Program-made: the position numbers and the translations under genes
Origin: Gammaproteobacteria bacterium
Lineage (GTDB): Bacteria; Pseudomonadota; Gammaproteobacteria; Steroidobacterales; GCA-2729495
Direction of reading: 5' to 3'
DNA length: 64,000 nucleotides
NCBI GenBank assembly: GCA_030746435.1
Contig: JASLMV010000012.1
Coordinates: 24,405 to 88,404 of the forward strand
Notes under the pieces: model-generated
What the model saw: only the letters and a program-made list of their open reading frames with translations
Told to the model about the DNA's origin: nothing
Database searches by the model: none
Shown here: one piece after another, positions 26,313 to 34,752 of the stretch
Layout: each line of letters starts with the position of its first letter
Numbering within the stretch: the first letter of the stretch is position 1

Positions 26313-26870
26313 CTACGGATTTATGTATGTCGTCGTCGCTTCCATTAATTCATCAACAGCAGCTTCGGTCGGCGCGCCCTTAAGCGCATACAACAGCTGT
26401 CCGTCCGGCGCAACCAATACGATGGTTGGCCAATCGTCGATAGTCAGGCCCGCGGCGTCAGCAAACTTAGCCATATCTTTAACAAACAAAACGCCTGACT
26501 GGTCCAGCGGAATATTACCCTCGTAGTCATCACGCATGCCCCGACGAATAACTCCCTTTACAAAAAACGGCGCTTTGATAACTGCGAAGTAATATCCAAC
26601 CATCTGATCAGAATAAAATCCATGTAATTCAAGCTCAGCGTGCCACTGCTTAAGCATCTCGCCCTGCCGCTCACCGGCTTCCCGAGTATTACTCATTGAA
26701 AGAAAGACGATGTTCAAGTTTCTGCCCTGCATGTCGTCCGGAAACACAAAGTCTTCCTCGTCAAAGGTTTCTGTTTCAACCTGTGGAAAGTTGCCTAAGC
26801 TTTCGGCCTGAACAGCCACCAGCCCAAGCAAACAGAGCACAACAAAGGTATTTCTCAGGATCAATTTCAT
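26313..26870 (-). CDS. Secreted protein of unknown function, possibly thioredoxin-like fold without CxxC
   Basis: A 185-residue protein with a clear cleavable signal peptide (positive MKLILR, hydrophobic core, cleavage near VQAES). The mature part has alternating strand-helix pattern: NLNIVFLSMSN, a helix with EMLKQWHAELELHG, GYYFAVIKAPFFVKGVIRRGM, then VLFVKDMAKFADAAGL and WPTIVLVAPDGQLLYALKG. The last piece resembles the cis-Pro strand region of thioredoxin-fold proteins, but no CxxC is present. I do not recognise a named family. It shares a four-base start/stop overlap with the TerB-like gene upstream, so the two are translationally coupled. Confidence 0.6.
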   Translation of the reverse strand: MKLILRNTFVVLCLLGLVAVQAESLGNFPQVETETFDEEDFVFPDDMQGRNLNIVFLSMSNTREAGERQGEMLKQWHAELELHGFYSDQMVGYYFAVIKAPFFVKGVIRRGMRDDYEGNIPLDQSGVLFVKDMAKFADAAGLTIDDWPTIVLVAPDGQLLYALKGAPTEAAVDELMEATTTYINP

Positions 26871-27316
26871 AAGCCACTTACCTCATGCTTGATACGGATG
26901 ACATCTCTGTGCGATACGTACATAAGTTCCGCCACTTTGCGGACCAGGTAATCTTCATATTTATCGAGCTTCGTATCGGCCAGTGCCACCTGCCAGAGCA
27001 GGCGGATTACGTCACACTTTTGTTCATCATCCAGACTCTGGTGCAGCGCTCGCGTGAAATCGAACAAACACACGGCCTTGTCATTCGCCTCTCGCGCACG
27101 GTTCAGCAATACGAGTGCCTCAGCTGATGACAAATCGAAATGCTCCGACAACAGTTCGATAATACGATTATGTTCCTCCTGGCTCTCGTCAAAATCGGCA
27201 CGCGCCATTTCAACCAGTAATGAGGCCAGCGCAAGTTGCTGGCGTTCCTCCGAATCCGCCGTTGTATCCTTGTAGGCGACATCGCCCAATAACATATTCT
27301 TGATCTTTCCCAGCAT
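26867..27316 (-). CDS. TerB-like (tellurite-resistance/DjlA N-domain type) helical protein
   Basis: A 149-residue all-helical protein with the TerB pattern: LASLLVEMARADFDESQEEHNRI in the first half and LLWQVALADTKLDKYEDYLVRKVAELMYV in the second. The two halves carry the acidic metal-binding-type D/E clusters of the family. It is cytoplasmic (no signal). The function is unknown. TerB domains are found in stress and envelope contexts. It starts just upstream of the secreted protein and overlaps it by four bases. Confidence 0.75.
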   Translation of the reverse strand: MLGKIKNMLLGDVAYKDTTADSEERQQLALASLLVEMARADFDESQEEHNRIIELLSEHFDLSSAEALVLLNRAREANDKAVCLFDFTRALHQSLDDEQKCDVIRLLWQVALADTKLDKYEDYLVRKVAELMYVSHRDVIRIKHEVSGL

Positions 27317-27337
27317 TCACCTGCTCCGTAATCAAAC

Positions 27338-27970
27338 TCAGCCGCTAAGCGCTTCTACCAGTGTTTCTCTCAATTCGACCAGGTGCCCATGAAAAAAGTG
27401 TCCGACTCCTTTCAGCACGATTAGCCGCGGACCCGTTTGCAAAGCTGCCAGCCATTCAAGCACATCCTCGTGCGGCACCACTTCATCGGCATCGCCCTGG
27501 ATAATCAGCCAGGGCATCGCCGGCTGATCGGCCAGTTCCCTGCCCAGTATATTCACTGCCGGCGCTATGCTGATAAGTCTTGCAGGTTGCAGCTGATGTG
27601 CGGCCCTTGCCGATACCACGGCCCCGAACGAGAATCCTCCCAGCCATAATTCAGCTTCAGGCCAACTCTGCCGCACATATCCCACGACCGCCACCACGTC
27701 GTCGATCTCACCTTCGCCGTCCGCGTATTTGCCCTCGCTCGCACCTGTTCCCCGGAAGTTAAAACGCAACGTTGCCAGCCCCAGATCGTGCATCGCACGT
27801 GCCAGCGTGTGGACGACTTTGTTGTACATCGTCCCCTGGTGCCGCGGGTGCGGGTGGCAAAGTACGGCTACCCGGTCAAAAGTCCGGTCCGCCGGCTTCT
27901 CCAGCAATGCTTCCAGCATTCCGGCCGGCCCCTCAATACTCAGATTCTGTTTGTCGGGTGCCCGGACCAT
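27338..27970 (-). CDS. Alpha/beta hydrolase (serine hydrolase, YigE/CocE-like small family)
   Basis: A 210-residue protein. The N-terminal strand VAVLCHPHPRHQGTMYNKVVHTLARAM is typical of the dienelactone-hydrolase-like group. LRFNFRGTGASEG follows, then the nucleophile elbow GGFSFGAVV, an acidic residue in IQGDADEVVPHEDV, and catalytic His in GVGHFFHGH. The substrate is unknown. The ATG at 27970 is preferred, since further upstream codons would run into the divergent gene's promoter. It is divergent from the YbhB-like gene. Confidence 0.85.
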   Translation of the reverse strand: MVRAPDKQNLSIEGPAGMLEALLEKPADRTFDRVAVLCHPHPRHQGTMYNKVVHTLARAMHDLGLATLRFNFRGTGASEGKYADGEGEIDDVVAVVGYVRQSWPEAELWLGGFSFGAVVSARAAHQLQPARLISIAPAVNILGRELADQPAMPWLIIQGDADEVVPHEDVLEWLAALQTGPRLIVLKGVGHFFHGHLVELRETLVEALSG

Positions 27971-28045
27971 GCGGTTTTCATATCCTTCACTGGCGCTTTG
28001 ATTCGCAATACTATAATGCGGGCACGAACGGAGTGCTCTTACACT

Positions 28046-28675
28046 ATGAAAATTACATCGCAATCTTTCAACGACAACGACACTATTCCCGGACGTAACG
28101 CTTTTGGAATCCCGGACCCGGACAATCACATGGCGCTGGGTGGAAACCTTAGCCCGCAGTTGAGTTGGAGTGAAGTACCGGTGGAAGCAGGCTCGCTGGT
28201 TTTATTCTGCATCGACCCCGACGTCCCCTCCGTTGCGGACAATGTCAACCAGGAAGGTGTAGTTATTCCCGCGTCGCTGCCACGCGTAGATTTTTTCCAC
28301 TGGATCATGGTCGATTTGCCGGCCTCCGAAGATGGGCTTGCAGAAGGAGAATGCTCACGGGAAGTAACGCCGGGCGGTAAATCCAACCCGGCGGGTCCGC
28401 CCGGCTCCAGGCAGGGCGTGAACAACTACACAGATTTCCTCGCAGGCGACGAAACCATGGGCGGCGAATACCGTGGTTACGACGGCCCCTGCCCACCGTG
28501 GAACGATGAAATCCTGCATCACTACCACTTCAGGCTTTATGCAATCGACCTGGACAAGTGCCCGGTGGAAGACGGCTTCAGGGGCCCCGATGTCCTCGCT
28601 GCGATTGAAGGACATGTCGTCGCCGAGGCAGAGATCATCGGGACTTACAGCCTGAACCCGGACCTGTCCGGTTAA
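28046..28675 (+). CDS. YbhB/YbcL-like (phosphatidylethanolamine-binding fold) protein
   Basis: A 209-residue protein of the bacterial PEBP family. Features are GGNLSPQLSWSEVP, SLVLFCIDPDVP, FHWIMVDLPASEDGLAEGE, NNYTDFLAGDETMGGEYRGYDGPCPPWNDE and HHYHFRLYAIDLDKC, the ligand-binding pocket pattern with the DPD and GPCPP motifs. There is no signal peptide. The function in bacteria is unsettled. The start at 28046 is supported by the family N-terminus. A terminator hairpin follows. Confidence 0.88.
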   Translation: MKITSQSFNDNDTIPGRNAFGIPDPDNHMALGGNLSPQLSWSEVPVEAGSLVLFCIDPDVPSVADNVNQEGVVIPASLPRVDFFHWIMVDLPASEDGLAEGECSREVTPGGKSNPAGPPGSRQGVNNYTDFLAGDETMGGEYRGYDGPCPPWNDEILHHYHFRLYAIDLDKCPVEDGFRGPDVLAAIEGHVVAEAEIIGTYSLNPDLSG

Positions 28676-28689
28676 ATCTGTCAGCACAA

Positions 28690-28719
28690 AACAGGCAGCC
28701 CGAAGGCGGCCTGTTCGTT
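28690..28719 (+). terminator. Hairpin between convergent YbhB-like and FKBP genes
   Basis: AACAGGC (28690-28696) pairs with GCCTGTT (28709-28715) around a 12-nt loop that itself contains a GCC/GGC pair. The following tract (CGTTTATT) is only partly T-rich, so termination may be moderate. It is symmetric enough to serve both convergent genes. Confidence 0.6.
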
Positions 28720-28735
28720 TATTCGAATGTACAAC

Positions 28736-29224
28736 CTACCGCAGGTCCAGCAGGTCGACTTCGAAGACCAGTGTCGCGTTCGGCGGTATATCGGCACCCG
28801 CACCGCGCGCACCGTAGCCCATGTCCGGCGGAATAATCAGGACACGCTTGCCACCAATCTGCATGCCGGCCACGCCTTCGTCCCAGCCACGAATTACGCG
28901 ACCGGCGCCAAGCGGGAATATGAACGGCTGACCGCGATCGACAGAACTGTCGAATTTCTTGCCCCTGTTTTCGGGAGCGCCGGGCTGATAGAGCCAGCCC
29001 GTGTAATGGACGACGACATCCTGCCCCGCAGTCGCGGCTTCGCCGTCGCCCTCGACCACATCGATGATCTGTAATTCGGTTATCACTTCACTTGCAGCAT
29101 CCTGGCTGCTCCCATCGCTTGTCGGCATTTCCGCACCTCCCTGCTGGCCGCAGGCTGTCAAAAAAAACAGGCTGATTAAAGCCGTGCCAAGAATTCTTAT
29201 GGTGTCTTTCACTGATAATTTCAT
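28736..29224 (-). CDS. FKBP-type peptidyl-prolyl isomerase, lipoprotein
   Basis: A 162-residue protein. A signal peptide with lipobox LTAC gives Cys25 as the likely lipid anchor. A short low-complexity linker follows, then a complete FKBP domain ([76 protein letters not shown]). It should speed proline isomerisation in the periplasm or outer membrane. Its start overlaps the msrB stop by four bases, so the two genes are coupled. Confidence 0.93.
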   Translation of the reverse strand: MKLSVKDTIRILGTALISLFFLTACGQQGGAEMPTSDGSSQDAASEVITELQIIDVVEGDGEAATAGQDVVVHYTGWLYQPGAPENRGKKFDSSVDRGQPFIFPLGAGRVIRGWDEGVAGMQIGGKRVLIIPPDMGYGARGAGADIPPNATLVFEVDLLDLR

Positions 29225-29634
29225 TCATCGTTCCCATCGTTATCGCCCGCACCGAAATTGAGCGAGGCTGAGTTAATGCAATACCGTTTGCCGGTAGGCT
29301 GCGGTCCGTCATCGAAAACATGCCCCAGGTGGGCGCCGCAGTCCGCGCATACTACTTCTTCGCGGATCATGCCGTGGCTCACATCGCGCCGCACTTCGAC
29401 CCGATCACCCGCCAGCGGCAGCCAGAAGCTCGGCCAGCCGGTGCCCGAATCGAACTTGTGCTCGGAACTGAACAAACCGGCGCCGCAGCAAACGCAGGCG
29501 TAGGTGCCGTCCTCCTTCATGTTCACGTACTCGCCGCTGAACGGTGCCTCCGTACCCTGCTCCTGGGTGACGTGGTACTGCTCAGGCGTTAAGCGCCCAC
29601 GGAGTGCGGGTCCGGACAAGTCTTTTTTGTGCAT
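29221..29634 (-). CDS. msrB: Peptide-methionine (R)-S-oxide reductase MsrB
   Basis: A protein of about 137 residues that reduces methionine-R-sulfoxide. The zinc cysteines lie in CVCCGAGLF and [12 protein letters not shown]. The substrate loop is [11 protein letters not shown] and the catalytic Cys lies in [11 protein letters not shown]. There is no signal peptide, so it is cytoplasmic. The frame is open 12 codons upstream with a possible ATG at 29670 preceded by GGGAG. The internal ATG at 29634 matches the family start better, but the choice is not certain. It is followed by FKBP with a four-base overlap. Confidence 0.92.
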   Translation of the reverse strand: MHKKDLSGPALRGRLTPEQYHVTQEQGTEAPFSGEYVNMKEDGTYACVCCGAGLFSSEHKFDSGTGWPSFWLPLAGDRVEVRRDVSHGMIREEVVCADCGAHLGHVFDDGPQPTGKRYCINSASLNFGAGDNDGNDE

Positions 29635-29769
29635 GGCCGGATTGTAGCCGAGATGTTCGTCGCGCCTCATCGCTCCCGCGCGCCCCTGCGCTCCGCAACA
29701 CTTAGGCTCCTGCCTGTCGTGCGATATTTGGGCTTCCTGCCCGGCATCGCCGCTCCCACAGCCCGTACT

Positions 29770-31689
29770 CTATTCGCTCAGGTCTATCAGCAACCTGTTC
29801 AGGCGCTGCACGAACGCACCGGGGTCTTTCGGCTGGCGCCCTTCGGCCAGGGATGCCTGATCGAACAGCACACGTGTAAGGTCGTTAAAACGGTCCTCGT
29901 CCTTTTCACCATCCAGTCGTTTTACCAGCATATGTTCCGGGTTGATCTCGAATATCGGCGGTGTGTCAGGCACTGCCTGACCGCTGGCTTCCATAACCCG
30001 GCGCATTTGTTTGCCCATGTCATAGTCGTCGATGACCAGACAGGCGGGTGATTCGGTCAGGCGGCCGGTTGCGCGGACTTCCTTGACGTCACCCTCCAGC
30101 GCTTTACCGATACGCTCTATAAGGTCCTTGTTCTGCTCATTGAGTTCTTCTGCCGAGTCCTCATCATCACCACCGATGTCCAGCTCACCGCGACCTATAT
30201 CAGTGAATTCCTTGCCGTCGAACTCACGCAGGTGGCCCGTAACCCACTCGTCGATGGGGTCTGACAGCAGCAGCACCTCGATGCCTTTCTTGCGGAAAAC
30301 CTCGAGGTGCGGGCTGGCCTTTGCGGCACTAAAGCTGTCGGCGGTTATGAAATAGATCTTGTCCTGATCTCCCTGCATGCGCCCGACATAGTCCTCCAGT
30401 GACACGTTCTGGGTCTCTTCATTGCTATGCGTGCCTGCAAAACGCAGCAGGCCCGCAACCTTCTCGCCGTTAATGCTGTCCTCCGCGGGCCCTTCCTTGA
30501 GCACCTTGCCGAACTCATCCCAGAACGCCTGGTATTGTTCCGGATCATCCTTGGCAAGCTTGCTGATCATGTCGAGCACGCGCTTGGTCAATGCGGCTCG
30601 TATCGCTTCGACATGGGCGTCCTGCTGCAAGAGCTCGCGGGAAACGTTCAGCGACAGGTCGCCTGCGTCGACGACCCCGCGAACGAAACGCAGGTAAAGC
30701 GGCAGAAACTGGTCCGCATCATCCATGATGAACACCCGCTGCACATACAGCTTCAGGCCCCTGGGGGCCTCCCGGTTCCACATGTCGAAGGGGGCCTTTG
30801 CCGGCAGGTACAGAAGGCTGGTGTATTCCCGTTTGCCTTCGACCTTGTTGTGACTCCAGAGCAGCGGGTCCTGAAAATCATGCGAGATATGCTTGTAGAA
30901 CTCCTGGTACTCGCTGTCTTCTATTTGGGTACGTGGTCTCGTCCACAGTGCACGCGCAGCATTAACGGTTTCGTACCCGGGGACTTCTTCAACCTCTTCC
31001 TGCTCCTCACCCGACGGCATCTTCTGCTCGAGCATTCTGACCGGAAAACTCAGGTGGTCGGAATAACGGCAGATCAGGTTGCGGAGTCGGTAGGGGTCTG
31101 CAAACTCGCGGTTATCCTCGCGTAAATGCAGGATGACCGTGGTACCCCGCTCCGCCTTCTCGATAGTTTCAACGGTGAACTCGCCTTCACCTTCGGACTC
31201 CCAGCGCACGCCCTCGCTAACCGGAGCGCCCGCACGCCGGGTCAATAACTCCACCCGTTCTGCCACGATGAATGCCGAATAAAACCCCACGCCAAACTGG
31301 CCTATCAGTGCCGCATCGGCCCGGTCATTGCCACTCAGATTTGCCAGGAATTCCGCGGTGCCGGATTTCGCAATCGTGCCGAGCTGCTCGATGACTTCTT
31401 CGCGGGACATACCGACGCCGTTGTCGGTAATGCTTACCGTGCCGGCGTCAGCATCGAAGTCGACACGAATTTCGAGGTCGGGATTGTCTTCCAGAAGGGA
31501 TGAATCAGAGACTGCCTCGAAGCGCAGTTTGTCAGCCGCATCTGAGGCATTCGATATTAGTTCGCGGAGAAAAATCTCCTTATTGCTGTAGAGCGAATGG
31601 ATCATGAGGTGCAGCAGTTGCTTTACCTCGGCCTGAAAACCCAGTTTTTCGGCGCTGCCTGCGCTCTCCACGGTTGCTTCTTGCGTCAT
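29770..31689 (-). CDS. htpG: Molecular chaperone HtpG (Hsp90)
   Basis: A 639-residue ATP-dependent chaperone. The N-terminal GHKL ATPase has [30 protein letters not shown] and [14 protein letters not shown] middle domain ([42 protein letters not shown]) and a C-terminal dimerisation region follow. Length and motifs are typical. Expression is likely heat-induced, since a consensus sigma-32 promoter lies about 110-135 bp upstream. The msrB gene downstream has its own region of about 135 bp. Confidence 0.98.
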   Translation of the reverse strand: MTQEATVESAGSAEKLGFQAEVKQLLHLMIHSLYSNKEIFLRELISNASDAADKLRFEAVSDSSLLEDNPDLEIRVDFDADAGTVSITDNGVGMSREEVIEQLGTIAKSGTAEFLANLSGNDRADAALIGQFGVGFYSAFIVAERVELLTRRAGAPVSEGVRWESEGEGEFTVETIEKAERGTTVILHLREDNREFADPYRLRNLICRYSDHLSFPVRMLEQKMPSGEEQEEVEEVPGYETVNAARALWTRPRTQIEDSEYQEFYKHISHDFQDPLLWSHNKVEGKREYTSLLYLPAKAPFDMWNREAPRGLKLYVQRVFIMDDADQFLPLYLRFVRGVVDAGDLSLNVSRELLQQDAHVEAIRAALTKRVLDMISKLAKDDPEQYQAFWDEFGKVLKEGPAEDSINGEKVAGLLRFAGTHSNEETQNVSLEDYVGRMQGDQDKIYFITADSFSAAKASPHLEVFRKKGIEVLLLSDPIDEWVTGHLREFDGKEFTDIGRGELDIGGDDEDSAEELNEQNKDLIERIGKALEGDVKEVRATGRLTESPACLVIDDYDMGKQMRRVMEASGQAVPDTPPIFEINPEHMLVKRLDGEKDEDRFNDLTRVLFDQASLAEGRQPKDPGAFVQRLNRLLIDLSE

Positions 31690-31797
31690 TGAACCTGTCC
31701 GTTATTGTGTGGCCGCCGGTATAGCCGGGGCATCTTTATTCCGAATACGCGGGCCACAGCACCGCGTCGGTGCCATATTCCGGCGTCCGAAAAGATC

Positions 31798-31825
31798 AAA
31801 TGGGGGTGGTCAGGCAAAATTCAAG
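31798..31825 (-). promoter_or_regulatory. Sigma-32 (heat-shock) promoter of htpG
   Basis: On the minus strand the sequence reads CTTGAAT, 13 bases, CCCCATTT. This matches the RpoH consensus (CTTGAAA, 11-16 bases, CCCCATNT) at all but one base. It points toward htpG, whose start is about 108 bp downstream. Confidence 0.85.
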
Positions 31826-31874
31826 GGCCCGACGAGTACAAGTATCAGGTGCCCGAGCGACGCTCCGGCGATGA

Positions 31875-32120
31875 CTAGGCAACGTACAGGCGTGGCCGGC
31901 TAACGTCTGTCCCGCGAGGCTTTGTAGCCTCTGCTGACTGCTGCTCGGCATCATCTTTTTCTTCGCCATCCACGCCCGTGCCTACGGTGGCCGCGTCCGG
32001 ATCCGGATAGGTTGTATTCAGCCGACCCCGAACGCTCTCGAGCGCAGAATCGATCCAGGCCCGACGAACGATGGTGTCCTCGTTCGTGAATGACTCATTG
32101 CGATGTTTCTTATCTGACAT
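31875..32120 (-). CDS. Small hydrophilic protein of unknown function
   Basis: An 81-residue polar protein (MSDKKHRNESFT...) with no signal, membrane segment or cysteine. The first 40 residues look structured (DTIVRRAWIDSALESVRGRL). The rest is Asp/Glu/Thr-rich and probably disordered. ATG at 32120 has GGAAA about 8 bases upstream. It lies upstream of htpG with a start like that of the next small gene (MSD-K), but I recognise no family. Confidence 0.5.
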   Translation of the reverse strand: MSDKKHRNESFTNEDTIVRRAWIDSALESVRGRLNTTYPDPDAATVGTGVDGEEKDDAEQQSAEATKPRGTDVSRPRLYVA

Positions 32121-32402
32121 AGGTATTTCCAATCTTTCCCTGTCTGCTTGTAACCGTGTGGCTACTAATTTACCGCTTTGAAAACCCGGCCGCCGTGAGT
32201 ACGGTCACACGCAATCAGCCAATCGTTGAATTTGAGAAAAGGTGCCAATATTAAGTAACTCTACCCCGTAAATACTTGCTGTCAGGAGTAGATACTGCGC
32301 CACAACTCGTGACGGAGCGCACAAATACAAATTCAAACAGCCCGCTTACGGCCGACCGTGAGTGAACAGAATATGGCAAGCAGGTGCGGTTAAGGGCGTG
32401 CT

Positions 32403-32705
32403 TTATTCGTCAGCGTCCCAGTCGCGACGGATTTTCTCCGCCCAACTGCGGTAGCCTTTCCAGCTAAACAAAGCCGGATCCGGCAAGCTGCGGCGTTGCT
32501 CTGGCGCCTGCACTTTAGTGAGCCAGTTACGGTACGCATCCCAACTGGTTACTTCCCGGCCGCCGACATTACGCTTGGCAGCTTCCCGTTGGGGCCGGGC
32601 CGGGGCAGGAGCCTCGACTACTGCCTCTTCCTGAGCATGCGACAATTCTTCTTCGTATCCGGCTGTACTGTGGCCCGAATATCCATTTTGTTTTGTATCG
32701 CTCAT
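32403..32705 (-). CDS. Small protein with two SWxxYRxW repeats, unknown function
   Basis: A 100-residue protein. The C-terminal half holds an internal duplication: SWDAYRNWLTKVQAPE at about residues 54-69 and SWKGYRSWAEKIRRDW at about 81-96, both following SW-x2-YR-x-W-x3-[IV]. The first half is Gln/Glu/Ala-rich and likely disordered. No signal peptide or metal site is seen. I do not recognise a family. The repeat argues that this is a real gene rather than chance open frame. Confidence 0.6.
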   Translation of the reverse strand: MSDTKQNGYSGHSTAGYEEELSHAQEEAVVEAPAPARPQREAAKRNVGGREVTSWDAYRNWLTKVQAPEQRRSLPDPALFSWKGYRSWAEKIRRDWDADE

Positions 32706-32833
32706 TGGTGTGTCCTTACATCCAACATCGCGAAAATGTTAGCTTTGAGAGCGCCCACAAGCGAGGAACTGCATCACAGGCAGAACCATTTAACATGCTT
32801 ATTATTCAGGTAGTTAGATTATTTTTTGTGCCA

Positions 32834-34207
32834 TCATGAAATAACTTTGTAACAGGGTTCGTAGGGCTTGCCGGGCAGCCGCATACGGCCCTCACCTACA
32901 AATGCAGACAGCAGCCGATCGAGATGCTGCATGATTACTTTATCCCCGCGTATTTCAAACGGCCCGTGTTTCTTGATCGCTCGTATACCGTCTTCCCGGA
33001 TGTTGCCTGCGACAAGACCGGAAAATGCACGGCGCAGGTTTGCCGCCAGTAAGTGTTTATCCATGTCGCGCTCAAGCTTGAGTCCGACCATGGATTCGTG
33101 TGTGGCGACAAAAGGTTGCTGGAACTCGGGCTCGATATTCAGTTTCCAGTTGTAGTAATAAGCATCTTTTTCAGCCTTGCGGAAATCCAATGCGGATCGG
33201 GCACCGATCCTGATCAACCGCCCGGCTTCTTCCGGATCATCAATACAAACCTTGTAACGGGCACAGGCCTCATCGCCCAGCGTGGCGCAGATAAACTCAT
33301 CTATTTGCTCGAAATAACGGGCGGCAGACGCCGGTCCCGACAAAACGACCGGCAGCGGTATATCGCGATTGTCGGGATGGAGCAGGATCCCCAGCAAGTA
33401 CAGGAGTTCTTCGAGTGTGCCGACGCCGCCGGGGAATACCACAATACCGTGGGCGATCCGGACGAATGCCTCCAGCCGCTTTTCCATGTCGGGCAGGATC
33501 ACCAGTTCGGTAACGATCGGGTTAGGCGGCTCAGCCGCTATGATTCCGGGCTCAGTCAGCCCTATATACCGGCCGTTACGCAGGCGCTGTTTTGCATGAC
33601 CGATCGTGGCGCCTTTCATCGGCCCTTTCATCGCGCCCGGTCCGCAACCCGTGCATATATTCAAACTGCGCAAGCCCAGCTCATAGCCGACACGCTTACA
33701 GTAGTCGTATTCGGAACGCACAATCGCATGGCCGCCCCAGCAAACGGTAACGGCTCGCTCGGTACCGTGACGCAGAGCGCCGGCATTGCGCAATATGTCG
33801 AAGACCAGGTCGGTAACAACCTTGCCGGAGCCGGTATCGTACTTCGCCCTGGTAATGAGTTCGTTATCGTTGAAGACAATATCCCGCAATACCGCAAACA
33901 ACATTTCGCGGATTCCACGAATCATCTCGCCATCTACAAATGCGCTGGACGGTGCATTCTTTAGCGCGAGGGTAACGCCGTGGTCCCGCTGCAGGATACG
34001 TAACTCAAAATCGACGTAACGCTCCATCACTTCCAGGGCGCTGTCGGTTTCACTGCCGCAGTTAAGAACAGCCAGCGCACAGCGTCTGAGTAAATCGTGA
34101 AGGCTGCCCGCACCGGTACGCCGCAGGCTTTCAACTTCCTGTCGCGAAAGCACTTCGAGGCTGCCTTCCGGCATTACCTCGACAAAAAATTCAGCTTCAT
34201 CGGGCAT
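32834..34207 (-). CDS. ppnN: Nucleotide 5'-monophosphate nucleosidase (PpnN/YgdH, LOG family)
   Basis: A 457-residue protein. An N-terminal domain of about 140 residues (family DUF4478-type) precedes the Rossmann-like LOG core, with VCWGGHAIVRSEYDY, ICTGCGPGAMKGPMKGA and the signature PGGVGTLEELLYLLG. A C-terminal domain (DUF3412-type) ends the protein. PpnN cleaves purine and pyrimidine monophosphates to the base plus ribose 5-phosphate and is controlled by ppGpp in E. coli. The length fits the E. coli protein (about 454). It is 5 bp downstream of the L,D-transpeptidase stop side, on the same strand. Confidence 0.93.
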   Translation of the reverse strand: MPDEAEFFVEVMPEGSLEVLSRQEVESLRRTGAGSLHDLLRRCALAVLNCGSETDSALEVMERYVDFELRILQRDHGVTLALKNAPSSAFVDGEMIRGIREMLFAVLRDIVFNDNELITRAKYDTGSGKVVTDLVFDILRNAGALRHGTERAVTVCWGGHAIVRSEYDYCKRVGYELGLRSLNICTGCGPGAMKGPMKGATIGHAKQRLRNGRYIGLTEPGIIAAEPPNPIVTELVILPDMEKRLEAFVRIAHGIVVFPGGVGTLEELLYLLGILLHPDNRDIPLPVVLSGPASAARYFEQIDEFICATLGDEACARYKVCIDDPEEAGRLIRIGARSALDFRKAEKDAYYYNWKLNIEPEFQQPFVATHESMVGLKLERDMDKHLLAANLRRAFSGLVAGNIREDGIRAIKKHGPFEIRGDKVIMQHLDRLLSAFVGEGRMRLPGKPYEPCYKVIS

Positions 34208-34212
34208 ATTTT

Positions 34213-34719
34213 TCAGGGCGTAATCGTTATCGGCGTATTTACCTTGGTCAGCTGCCAGATATCGACCATCGCGGCATTGGACACGGCGATACAGCCGTCC
34301 GTCCAGTCGTAACTGGCGTAGTAGTCTGCCGGCTTTTTCGGGTTCCCCGGCTGACCGTGAATCATGATGTAGCTCCCGGGCTTTACCTTTAAGGCCTTGG
34401 CAACCTCTACATCTTCGGCACTCGGATAAGAAACCTGAATGGACATGAAGAAATCGGAATCGATGCGCCGGTTGGTCAGCTTGTATGAGCCTTCGGGCGT
34501 GCGGAAGTCGCCCTCCTGCAGTTTATGGCCTTCCGGCATCAACCCCAGCGCTATATCGAACTCCCGCAGGATTTCTTCATCCCTTATCAGGTACAGCTTG
34601 CGTTTCGACTTCTTTACCAGCACATGATCGGCAAGCCCACTGTCTGCCCACAGGGGCTGCCAAACAGGCACCAGGAGAAACAGCAGGGAAACTATAAGAC
34701 GCGTTTGTCGGGCACTCAT
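34213..34719 (-). CDS. L,D-transpeptidase (YkuD/ErfK family)
   Basis: A 168-residue periplasmic enzyme. The N-terminal hydrophobic segment (LIVSLLFLLVPVWQPLWA) is a signal peptide. The YkuD domain includes LVKKSKRKLYLIRD, GDFRTPEGSYKL, SYIMIHGQPGN and the catalytic TDGCIAVSNA (His then Cys). It would form or modify 3-3 crosslinks or attach proteins to peptidoglycan. The ATG at 34719 is favoured over a GTG eight codons upstream because GGAAG precedes it. Upstream is the MltD-like transglycosylase, a plausible functional partner. Confidence 0.92.
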   Translation of the reverse strand: MSARQTRLIVSLLFLLVPVWQPLWADSGLADHVLVKKSKRKLYLIRDEEILREFDIALGLMPEGHKLQEGDFRTPEGSYKLTNRRIDSDFFMSIQVSYPSAEDVEVAKALKVKPGSYIMIHGQPGNPKKPADYYASYDWTDGCIAVSNAAMVDIWQLTKVNTPITITP

Positions 34720-34752
34720 TTTGGCAATCTTCCTGACGGCCACATGTTGATA

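Noticed and set aside
33053..33964. A 303-codon open frame antisense to ppnN
   Set aside because: It has no motif and lies over the supported ppnN on the other strand.
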